Origin: Burkholderiales bacterium
Lineage (GTDB): Bacteria > Pseudomonadota > Gammaproteobacteria > Burkholderiales > SG8-41
Length of the DNA: 64,000 nucleotides
Assembly: GCA_019634975.1 (NCBI GenBank)
Contig: JAHCAI010000008.1
Span: forward strand, 110,656-174,655
Direction: 5' to 3'
In this document: positions 59,201 to 64,000 of the stretch, piece after piece
Position numbering within the stretch: the first letter of the stretch is position 1
Layout of the letters: each line of letters begins with the position of its first letter
Notes under the pieces: generated by a model
The model's input: only the letters and a program-made list of their open reading frames with translations
The model's database searches: none
Told to the model about the DNA's origin: nothing
Made by a program: the position numbers and the translations under genes

Positions 59201-61650
59201 TCACGCCCCGCTCCTGCGGAAATGAAATCCGCGCCGCCCCGAAAGGCGTCAATCCGGTCATTGCCGCTTCCCGAAGTGATCCGGTCATTTCCCGCGCCAT
59301 CATAAAGACGGTCTTCTTCGCCCGCCTGATCGTCAGTCGTGCGCTGCAGGTTGCCCAGATCGTCGTCGGCCACATACAGGTATTCCAGCGTCACTGGCAA
59401 CGCATAGAACTCGGTCGTGACAGAACCATTGACAGTCGTATGATGCAGGACGTGAGTCGTGGAAAGTTGCGCATGATTCCAATCCACAGGGATGGGTTCG
59501 GCCAGCGCCAACTGCTCATAGGCCCGATACAGTGTGGGACTGATAAAGTCGGGCGCGCCATACGCCAACGGCACCCCTCCGGGTCCTTTCAGCTGCGTTA
59601 TCTGGCCTGCGCTTTCGACATATCCTTTGTCACCAAAAATATCTCGCGTGGTCTCCGGAAGGTAGCGCTGCTCGTCAAGGAGATAAATACCGAAATCTCC
59701 CTCTTTGAAATCCTTTAATGTGATCTGCCCGCCAGCATCGCCATTGATGCTGACCACCAGATCGCTACCGCTGCGCTGATAGGTGAATTTACCGTCGGCG
59801 CTGTTCCACTGTGTTCCGGAAACCTGATTGCTGGTGTCGCGGATGATGGTGGAGGCACTTTTGGCGCCAATTCCCGCCAGACCGCCTTCGCTGAAAATGT
59901 AGCGCAGGACGCCTTTACCGTCAGTATCGAGGATGGTGTCGTTTCCGTCATTCATGGACGCACCAAGCACACTCGTTCGACCGCTGTATTCGTAGACGTC
60001 CAAACCGTGCCCGCCTTCGAGGTGGTCATTGTCCAGATTGCCGCGCAGATAGTCGGCGCCACCATCGCCGTAAATCTTGTCCGGTTTGGCGCCACCTTCC
60101 AGAAATTCGGAAGCATTTGAACCAAAGACGATTTGTTTCGCTGAAGCACTGTGAACCGGTAACTCGACCTCTGACAACGTAAGCGCATAACCGCTCGCCA
60201 TGTCCTTGAACTGCTTGCGGTTGTCAACGCCAAACTGCGGACTGACGATAGTCGTCGTATCGGAACTATTGGCGATGTTCTTTTGGGTCAGAAACTCGGC
60301 GCGGTCGGTAAGCCAATCACTCGTTATATTGCCGGTTTTAGCTATTGGATAGTAAAGATCAAGCTCACCATTGATATTGTGAGGACCGTAAAGTGCGTTA
60401 TCTCCGATAATGGCGAAAGGATTAAGTTCTTTGAGGGCGTAGCGATAGGCGAATGCAGTCGAACCCGAGGCCAGAAAGGCTAGACTATCGGCCGTGATTG
60501 ACGGTGCCGTGAGCACGTCCACATGCATTCCGCGGTTAGTTTCAGACAGATTTTTGGTAACCGCCTGAAGCGATACGATGCGCCTGTAGAATTCTTCGCG
60601 ATTGCTATTCCGACTTCCGACCAAGGGCGGAAAATCCAGACCAAATAGGTTAACCAGCGCGTCCACCATAAACTCCAGCGATGATTCGGCCTGCGCACTG
60701 CTGGCCTCGAACAGCGGATTCAGGGCCGCCAGCGCCGCACCAGGTGCGGCATCACGGATTTGTGGAGACAGACGGATGAGAATGTCATAGACGGCCGCGC
60801 TATCCGTCATTTGCACACTACTGTGTGACGGAAATCCGGTAAACGGGTTTATCGATCCATTTTCGATGAACAAGCCTTCGTAACCACCTGGCTGCTGAAG
60901 TACGCCATTGTTCATCGCAGCAAACTCCGGACCAGCAATGCCATAGACGTTGTGTATCGCAGGCGGGTTGAACTCAGTCGAACCGCCCAGCTGCGCGAAT
61001 ACTGAGTCAAGCGTTGCATTGCCAATTTTGAAGCCGAGTGCATTGACCACCAATGCCGTAGCAGGAACGTCCGGAAACAGGCGCGTAAACGCCATCGCCA
61101 GATGTCCGCCCAACGAGTGGCCCGTGACCTTCAATTCTGTCGATACGGTCATCAGAGCCCCGGTACCCTGACGCAAACTCACATCGAACAATTGCCCCGA
61201 AGACACCCAATCTACGGTATAGGCGGGATTGCCATGGGCCAGATCACCGGGTGTAATCCTGGCTGCCACATACTCAGCACCCAGCGCTGCATTGGCGCGT
61301 TGCCAAAAATTGTAAAGATCCACCAGCTGGCGAACCGCGACACCATCACCCGCAATAACGTTGATGTCATTCAGGATATCTGCGAGGCTTGAAGCATTGG
61401 AGCCGCGTATGGCTAATGTGTGTTCGCCAGATTGCCGATTTCTAAAAATCGTCGCCGAAAAGCCAGAAGCCACTTGAGAGACATGGTCGATTACATCCCA
61501 TTCATTTGCGAAAGAACTGGCTTGAATAAAAGAAAACTTACTATCTCCTTGTTGAAGTGCTGTAATCAGTGCAGTTTGAGGATCCGATAAATCGGCATAT
61601 GAGGCCTCAGCTAACTGCGTCTGTGTAAATAGGTATGCCGTTACGTTCAT
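50230..61650 (-). CDS. Giant RTX protein with lipase-like N-terminal domain
   Basis: A 3806-residue protein. The N-terminus (1 to about 300) is a class-3-lipase-like hydrolase: LAIRGSN strand, nucleophile Ser179 in VTGHSLGG, candidate His276. RTX calcium repeats (GGxGxDxLx type) begin near residue 510 and recur in blocks. Three tandem putative-Ig/cadherin-like domains (nt about 54680-53760) follow, then about ten 80-90-residue units (LENLVLTG...GNDxYxVD; nt about 53760-51240), more RTX repeats, and a C-terminal region of the type I secretion kind (GGDLAYWYARNNSLAGI). It starts within the stop of the membrane-protein gene (4-bp overlap) after AAGGGGG. Probably a secreted or surface lipase-adhesin; enzymatic activity is unproven. 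Confidence 0.92.
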   Translation of the reverse strand: MNVTAYLFTQTQLAEASYADLSDPQTALITALQQGDSKFSFIQASSFANEWDVIDHVSQVASGFSATIFRNRQSGEHTLAIRGSNASSLADILNDINVIAGDGVAVRQLVDLYNFWQRANAALGAEYVAARITPGDLAHGNPAYTVDWVSSGQLFDVSLRQGTGALMTVSTELKVTGHSLGGHLAMAFTRLFPDVPATALVVNALGFKIGNATLDSVFAQLGGSTEFNPPAIHNVYGIAGPEFAAMNNGVLQQPGGYEGLFIENGSINPFTGFPSHSSVQMTDSAAVYDILIRLSPQIRDAAPGAALAALNPLFEASSAQAESSLEFMVDALVNLFGLDFPPLVGSRNSNREEFYRRIVSLQAVTKNLSETNRGMHVDVLTAPSITADSLAFLASGSTAFAYRYALKELNPFAIIGDNALYGPHNINGELDLYYPIAKTGNITSDWLTDRAEFLTQKNIANSSDTTTIVSPQFGVDNRKQFKDMASGYALTLSEVELPVHSASAKQIVFGSNASEFLEGGAKPDKIYGDGGADYLRGNLDNDHLEGGHGLDVYEYSGRTSVLGASMNDGNDTILDTDGKGVLRYIFSEGGLAGIGAKSASTIIRDTSNQVSGTQWNSADGKFTYQRSGSDLVVSINGDAGGQITLKDFKEGDFGIYLLDEQRYLPETTRDIFGDKGYVESAGQITQLKGPGGVPLAYGAPDFISPTLYRAYEQLALAEPIPVDWNHAQLSTTHVLHHTTVNGSVTTEFYALPVTLEYLYVADDDLGNLQRTTDDQAGEEDRLYDGAGNDRITSGSGNDRIDAFRGGADFISAGAGRDVVIAGDGNDVIEGGADGIATLGGAVTAGGDMIAGGSGNDEIYGDSRIALSLAIQQGQTVTASHVIGDFLSGGTGNDWVVGDAGNDLLAGGDGDDILVGGAGDDNLLGDDNRTAQDAGWQMVRQVSGNEVTGYIYRLIFGGTAEVSGSVEGRDVIHGGAGDDWVFAGGGDDFIDGGSGDDVLFGGASSDVVIGGLHNDVLVGDGAEVPIENHGDDYLDGGAGSDTLFGEGGDDVLVGDAGQDILRGGDGDDILIGGTGADILIGGAGKDIYVFNRGDGTDTIFDTAEAAGSPDASVLVFGEGIRKSDVKFGPGSLMIDLGPSDPDDPLAGNDQIHFENFNHEYPELTAAIGEIRFADGTSMNYADILAQGFDIDGTALDDVGPAALIGSSITDRIRGFAGSDELEGRDGDDVLIGDGGADRLDGGNGNDVLDGGSGNDWLAGGMGGDEYRFVSGDGLDTVTEGSLFVRGLADPGHADRIVFGEGILREQVSLLRSADGNLSVRYGAGDEILVEGQYSTAGADIERIVFADGQVIEKAELDAREVGVLDGTDGNDELYGTAGNDVLRGREGDDYLDGGPIPERRVSGVTPVTGNDVLEGGGGADSYAMYWGMGTDQIIDIADGETNTLRLLDGANFDSVKTSRDGVDLLVTMRGSTYGARIEEFFSSGGAASWQISGESGASQSLLDFYAVQSESANAHAVDAMADYKQRLLGEWRARGQSNFELPTHVYVRSTWSQTISEWTRLVPALPEPVLQTQTIINDPVTFTAIDGYGVRQGNRFVPLTLSGNSVFQLHVAPVVFTRESDDSHIGVEQSPGGSMNSKSYSYSAGISEPFDNERSYSYTSGFLVNTVTESSYEAWIPLFLREDGAGNFSFSHHRIIENPVIEEIVAGAGNNTIVGALGSTGDHVALIDAGFGDDYVEAGQYDFAFGNEGGDEIIGGAYAYGGDGYDTLSGGGFMAGGAGDDVLIGGEGETTFHFRSDEAGWDQVEDRNGVSLNEFAFRAGLSDSPSNLVYGGKYRLGADASMRVYEMLESRHGGFSGARGYLASSIVTEELDLGEEGIYRYSVLGGDAGFPRGVPDQLARETAPAYSDGYYSWVYNSVEDAMRDFADLGLQFDSAEIRLIPGVPDLSDYTADNHQLLRPFFDQGILGKDVVELAGFRSGIDSLEVGFAPPDEVGDGRALRLVWGDDKVIDIELPSAGDLIGHGIETISFGGASFYIGEMIEWAEETGLLGTQFEDYIPGTDASDVIRGLGGWDYINGGAGDDFLWGGIGADTFAFFEGAGSDTILDGDAGDVIEFDAGITSAQLRLGLGSLRLGYGASGDQILFEGFDPDDVHATALFSVLQFWDVEEVEVPDGSPDFVWALIEELTYEQVLERGFDHAGTTGDDVLRGTNIHDRFEGGAGNDVMTGGAGSDTYFFSAGDGIDTINDFAESGKINRIVLRDHLEVDVVGSREGDYVVLRADGAADELRIHWDDEAGLGVDEVEFADGVVWHRAYLGSLEASGNLPPAVAVPIGPIAFDEDAASDFVVPAHTFQDPDAGDLLVYSAALADGGTLPPWLSFDPATRTFSGTPENGDVGSFQIRVTATDTDGASVSDTFSLSVLNTNDAPELVAALADQSAAQGQPFSFSLPEATFADEDAGDLLAYTATLANGAPLPDWLTFDDATHTFSGVPGNADVGMLNIRVTATDDEGAAVSDTFVLTVTNVNDAPRLVNPLTDQAVTAGTLFSYVVPVGTFADADAGDSLSLSAQLADGGALPGWLSFDAKTGTFSGTFSGTPSASNVGVLDVEVIATDSAGATESDAFTLTVNSAPGLVLTGTPGADVLGGGFGNDLIDGLAGADQMAGGDGDDVYVVDHAADTIIELPGEGRDSVLSSVSYALPDEVEDLTLTGTANRNATGNALSNVITGNAGANRLDGGAGADVLIGGLGNDTYVVDDAQDVVFEAASAGTDAVLSSVSHVLPAHVEHLTLTGEAAIDGTGNELSNTITGNVADNTLLGGMGNDRLIGAGGIDTLIGGLGNDTYIIDLIEEFVIEFAGEGADTVQASFDYRLPEHLENLVLTGDALVGTGNAAANRITGSALDNVLSGLDGNDVLNGGGGADIMIGGTGNDTYIVDDAADVTVELAGEGTDTVQAGVTYSIGGHIERLVLTGNAAIDGGGNALDNRLTGNAAANTLYGLGGNDILDGKAGADILIGGPGNDSYIVDQADDVIVEISDEGIDTVTSGISYALSEHVENLTLSGSGAVDGAGNVLDNRLTGNAASNVLYGMDGNDILDGKGGADILIGGAGNDLHVIDSPEDVAVEYAGEGSDTVQTALAWTLAEHLENLTLTGSAAVDGTGNSSDNTLVGNAGANVLRGLEGDDLLDGGAGADILVGGAGDDRYVVDRSTDVVVEDTAEGVDTVYSRVSWTLGDHLEHLVLTGTANITGKGNALDNSIAGNAGNNTLDGGAGADFMAGGLGNDIYVVDDAGDAVYESEGGGADTVKSAITHVLAAHVENLILTGTAAVDATGNALDNLLTGNSAANLLTGLQGNDTLDGKAGADVMYGGQGDDVYVVDNAGDFIIELVGEGMDTVRSSLSQVLGAHLENLVLTGSANRSATGNALDNVISGNNGANVLAGLEGNDILAGGRGNDTYRFDAGFGRDVILEDDATAGSTDRILFGAGVSVADVDLGRFDDDLFIHAGDRQHSIQVLDWFASDANKVERIEFADGTSWDAAAIGFLAMRNFDMPGFLRSSGDVSTLLGQVGNTVLESADGDDVLVDGDGNNLFSAGAGHDAATGGAGNDLFIGGTGNDTLVTGAGSNLIAYNAGDGVDTVYSETGSGNTLSLGGGLSYSDLSLSRNDNDLILGTGGDDKVIFKDWYAGRSNVLNLQVILDATEAFNENSSDPLRNKRVQNFDFIGLVGAFDAAHYANPGLSSWALGDALTQFHLSGSGDAAIGGDLAYWYARNNSLAGISLAAAQGVIGAAGFGAEAQSLRPFTGLQEGLVHLG
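51240..53760 (-). repeat. Tandem ~250-270-bp coding repeats in the RTX gene
   Basis: About ten units of 81-90 codons are repeated head to tail. Each unit has LExLxLTG, GNxLDNxLTGN, a GGxGNDIL calcium turn, GADxLIGGxGNDxYxVD and an acidic strand ending in GxDTVxS. Units are similar but not identical, so they are old duplications. Confidence 0.85.
53760..54690 (-). repeat. Three tandem Ig/cadherin-like domains in the RTX gene
   Basis: Three units of about 100 codons, each with TFxDxDAGDLLxY, LPxWLxFDxxTxTFSGxP and VTATDxxGAxVSDTF. They fit the putative-Ig (He_PIG) fold seen in surface proteins. The third unit has an extra FSGT quartet (GTFSGTFSGTP), a 12-bp duplication. Confidence 0.85.
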
Positions 61651-62249
61651 TTTGAAGCCCCCTTAAAAATTGCGCGGTATGCTCCAAAGTCTCTTGAATT
61701 TTCGGAATAACGTGGGCAATGATCGATTGCAAGCCAAAATTTCCACCCCTTCCAGCCACCGCCTGCTCTTATCTGTGCCGTATAGAAGTCTATTGATTTC
61801 ACTAAAACAATTCCCGATTGACTATCAATCAGGGCACTTTCTGTCCTCCATCGATAGAATGGAAGCGGACCCGCATGCGAGTTAGTTAAATCAATCCGAT
61901 TATTTAAATTAAAAAACAATGTCCAATTGTCCGCATCGTTTTTTTCAATTCGATCAGGGACTGAAATAGGTTTAGCTACCAACGTGTCGACTACCCCCGG
62001 ATTCTCTTTTTTCCATTGCTCCGGCGTTTTGTAGACCCAGAACCCCGCTTCAGTCGCGCAGTAGTATTGATGCACCAACACGGTCGGTATCCAGTCCCAG
62101 AACGGGATCAAGTACATGACCAGCGCAGCACTCCAGCCCCAGCGTTTCGCCCTCTTACCGCTTTTCTTCGCATACTTGACTGCACCAATGACCACCGCGA
62201 TTGCAATCAGCAGATAAATCGCGAGTGCTCCTACAATCACCAAACCCAT
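61647..62249 (-). CDS. Small membrane protein co-translated with RTX protein
   Basis: A 200-residue protein of unknown family. Two N-terminal helices (GLVIVGALAIYLLIAIAVVI and WSAALVMYLIPFWDWIPTVL) are followed by a soluble domain of about 140 residues rich in Trp and aromatic residues. ATG 62249 was chosen because GGAGG lies 6 bases upstream; two earlier in-frame ATGs lack this. Its stop overlaps the RTX start (ATGA), so the two are coupled, and it is first in the operon. It could protect the cell from the lipase or help export, but this is only inference from position. DNA is lower in GC than the rest of the window. Confidence 0.8.
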   Translation of the reverse strand: MGLVIVGALAIYLLIAIAVVIGAVKYAKKSGKRAKRWGWSAALVMYLIPFWDWIPTVLVHQYYCATEAGFWVYKTPEQWKKENPGVVDTLVAKPISVPDRIEKNDADNWTLFFNLNNRIDLTNSHAGPLPFYRWRTESALIDSQSGIVLVKSIDFYTAQIRAGGGWKGWKFWLAIDHCPRYSENSRDFGAYRAIFKGASK

Positions 62250-62870
62250 ATCGGCCTCCATAGGAGATTGCGCCTCTTCAGAGCGGCGCACATGCCAGGA
62301 GCAGTTCCTGCATTCATGCCTCCCTTGTCAGCAGGAGGCGCATAGATTCCAAAGTCCCGCAATCTCGGCTTGGAAATCAGTAATAAAGTTTCTCGGGAAA
62401 GGATTCGCTTGAAATGGAAAGGCCGCCAGCCAGCGCCAGAACGGGCCAGCATTCTTTTTGCCGCAGTAATCCCCCACTGCCGCATGCGCACACCCCCGGT
62501 GCAAGGCCGTAGCATTGCGCTGTCGGCCGATTATTGTTTTTCAATGCTGTGTGTGAACCGATGCGTCGTCAAATCTACCAATTTGATAAGTTTTACTCGT
62601 AAATCGCACAAGCAATGCATTACTTTTTTCTTTTAAATTCCTTTAAAAACATACGCTTAACATATCAACCCCATCTTCTTTTTCAATCCAGATATGAGTG
62701 ACATAGAATTGACGCCAGGCATCGCATCGTTTTTTTGTTTTTGCGAAAGCCACCCACCAAACCAACGAGTACTCGCTTCTGCCGCCAATGGAAAGCGAAA
62801 TTCCAGCATTTTCGTGGCTTACCCCCTTCCGTCCATCACTGCCAACAAGGTGGCAAATTGAGATTGCCCC
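62250..62870. other. Low-GC intergenic region
   Basis: About 620 bp with no gene that can be supported. It is noticeably AT-richer than the flanks, with runs such as CTTTTTTCTTTTAAATTCC near 62628. It must contain the promoter of the RTX operon on the minus strand and that of the HNH gene on the plus strand. Two short open frames exist but lack ribosome sites and family resemblance. Confidence 0.6.
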
Positions 62871-63239
62871 ATGAACTCTAGCAGTGACCGTTTGGACAAG
62901 GTGATCCTCGATGCGCGGCGCAATGCAGACCGTCGTGCGGCGGGTTATCGCGAACGCGCACTCAGGATGTATCCTTGGGTATGCGGGCGCTGCGCGCGCA
63001 CCTTCACGCAAGCCAACCTGCAGCTGCTCGAGGTCCATCACAAGAACGGCAATCACGACGATAATCCGCCGGATGGCAGCAACTGGGAATTGTTGTGTAC
63101 CTACTGCCACGAGCATGAGCACTCGAAGATCAAAGACATGGCGGGGCGCAGCGATATTGCGAAAGAGTTGCCGATGGCGACCCATAACCCCTTCGCCGGT
63201 CTCATGGCGCAGCTCGAAGCGAAAACCAGGCGCGGCTGA
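62871..63239 (+). CDS. yajD: HNH nuclease, YajD-like
   Basis: This 122-residue protein resembles YajD. A CxxC pair (CGRC) and a second (CTYCHEHEH) form a zinc site around the HNH core VHHKNGNHDDNPPDG and NWELLCTYC. Such small proteins are single-domain HNH nucleases of unknown cellular role. It converges with the rRNA operon. Confidence 0.9.
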   Translation: MNSSSDRLDKVILDARRNADRRAAGYRERALRMYPWVCGRCARTFTQANLQLLEVHHKNGNHDDNPPDGSNWELLCTYCHEHEHSKIKDMAGRSDIAKELPMATHNPFAGLMAQLEAKTRRG

Positions 63240-63390
63240 TCGGGTGGGGCAAGCCCAAACCAGCGTCGCAAAGAACCCGCCGCCGCCCCGCCCGATCTCC
63301 ATCCATTCCTGGCTGATCGCCCGTTTCAAGGGCACGGACTCCAATCCAACGCGTCGCCAATTCCGGGATCAGGTCGGGCCGACCAAAACA

Positions 63391-63424
63391 AAAAAGCCCG
63401 ACCTCATCGAGGTCGGGCTTTTTC
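63391..63424 (-). terminator. rRNA operon terminator
   Basis: A perfect AAGCCCGACCTC-ATC-GAGGTCGGGCTT hairpin is flanked by A- and T-runs, so it can act in both directions. It lies 10 bp beyond the 3' end of 5S rRNA and also after the HNH gene. Confidence 0.92.
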
Positions 63425-63433
63425 TTCAAAGGG

Positions 63434-63550
63434 TGCCTGACAATGTCCTACTTTCACACGGGTAGTCCGTACTATCATCGGCGCTGAGTCGTTTCACGGC
63501 CCTGTTCGGAATGGGAAGGGGTGGGACCAACTCGCTATTGTCGTCAGGCA
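63434..63550 (-). rRNA. rrf: 5S ribosomal RNA
   Basis: A 117-nt sequence whose minus strand starts TGCCTGACGACAATAGCGAG and ends with the complementary GTCAGGCA. The internal CCTTCCCATTCCGAACAGG is the universally conserved 5S block. It is last in the operon. Confidence 0.97.
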
Positions 63551-63717
63551 TAGCTGTTTGGCGGTGCAGGCAATCCAGCCTGTGCATTGTCTGCACGCCA
63601 TGTTCGGAAGAAGTAAAGCGCAAGTTATGCTGTAACTTGCTGATTTGATTGAACATTAACATGAGCCTACCTGAGCCAACTGATCCGACCAAGGATCAGC
63701 GCTTGCTCAAAATTATA

Positions 63718-64000
63718 GGATCAAGCCTCACGGGCAATTAGTATCGGTTAGCTCAACGCATTGCTGCGCTTACACACCCGACCTATCAACGCGGTGGTCT
63801 TCCGCGACCCTTCAGGGGGATCAAGTCCCCGGGAAGTCTCATCTTGAGGCGAGTTTCGCGCTTAGATGCTTTCAGCGCTTATCTCTTCCGCACTTAGCTA
63901 CCCGGCGATGCCACTGGCGTGACAACCGGTACACCAGAGGTGCGTCCACTCCGGTCCTCTCGTACTAGGAGCAGCCCCCCTCAAACTTCCAACGCCCACT
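63718..64000 (-). rRNA. rrl: 23S ribosomal RNA, 3' end (partial)
   Basis: The window ends inside 23S rRNA. The minus strand holds the 3'-terminal region, including the sarcin-ricin loop block AGTACGAGAGGACCGG and the 3' end CCGTGAGGCTTGATCC. About 167 bp separate it from 5S. Confidence 0.97.

Noticed and set aside
57109..59718. Plus-strand open frame of 869 codons opposite the RTX gene
   Set aside because: It is a shadow of the repetitive RTX coding sequence and has no recognisable domain.
62370..62636. Small plus-strand open frame of 88 codons upstream of the HNH gene
   Set aside because: No ribosome site, no recognisable domain, and it lies in low-GC intergenic DNA.
63202..63692. Minus-strand open frames over the rRNA end
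   Set aside because: They overlap 5S rRNA and its terminator and have no family resemblance.

Overview
The window looks like a GC-rich betaproteobacterial chromosome, most likely Burkholderiales. Four things suggest this: the order tpiA-secG-tRNA-Leu-nuoA...N-DUF2818-Nudix, the several Bug-type (TctC-like) solute-binding proteins with a TctAB transporter, the msrB-yciB-bolA-parvulin block, and the form of the 5S/23S rRNA. Nearly all space is coding, and most genes have clear Shine-Dalgarno sites. Long antisense ORFs are common because of the GC content and were treated as shadows.

Region 1 (1-14.8 kb) is a carboxylate uptake and catabolism cluster. Two tandem LigI-like amidohydrolases lie on the plus strand, the first one truncated by the window edge. 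A long minus-strand series follows, in transcription order: TctB, TctA, an isocitrate/isopropylmalate-type dehydrogenase, a PanE-like reductase, a Bug protein, two LeuC-like isomerases, LeuD, a second Bug protein and a VIT-family membrane protein. A divergent FAD-linked D-2-hydroxyacid dehydrogenase completes it. Together these suggest uptake, isomerisation and oxidative decarboxylation of a hydroxy-di/tricarboxylate. The substrate cannot be read from the sequence.

Region 2 (14.4-25.2 kb) begins with housekeeping genes (MAPEG, MsrB, YciB, BolA, parvulin). It continues with a minus-strand operon (Aas-like acyl-ACP ligase/acyltransferase, metallophosphoesterase, cytochrome b561), divergent from an RpfF-like DSF synthase. 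RpfF is followed by an unusual MerR-HTH/PAS/GGDEF/EAL protein whose GGDEF and EAL motifs are degenerate. This is a candidate quorum-sensing to c-di-GMP to transcription module.

Region 3 (24.6-42.3 kb) holds the complete 14-subunit complex I operon (nuoA-N) with tRNA-Leu(GAG), secG and tpiA upstream, and DUF2818 and Nudix genes downstream. Region 4 (42.4-48.8 kb) has a third Bug protein, a homospermidine synthase-like enzyme, a sauS/sauT-like pair (acylating aldehyde dehydrogenase and acyl-CoA ligase) and an NnrU-family protein.

Region 5 (48.9-62.2 kb) is a three-gene minus-strand operon: a small membrane protein, a 3806-residue RTX/lipase-like giant protein, and an HlyD adaptor. No ABC exporter or TolC is present. 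The 5' part of this region is visibly lower in GC. The window ends with a YajD-like HNH nuclease and the 3' end of an rRNA operon (5S and partial 23S, minus strand).

Two dispersed repeat families cut across all regions. One is a palindromic CACAGAG-arm element (four copies). The other is a short AT-rich motif (core AAGTATTTGTTTTTATT, seven good copies) that occurs between genes, at a stop codon and inside conserved coding sequence. The second family is the least explained structure in the window.
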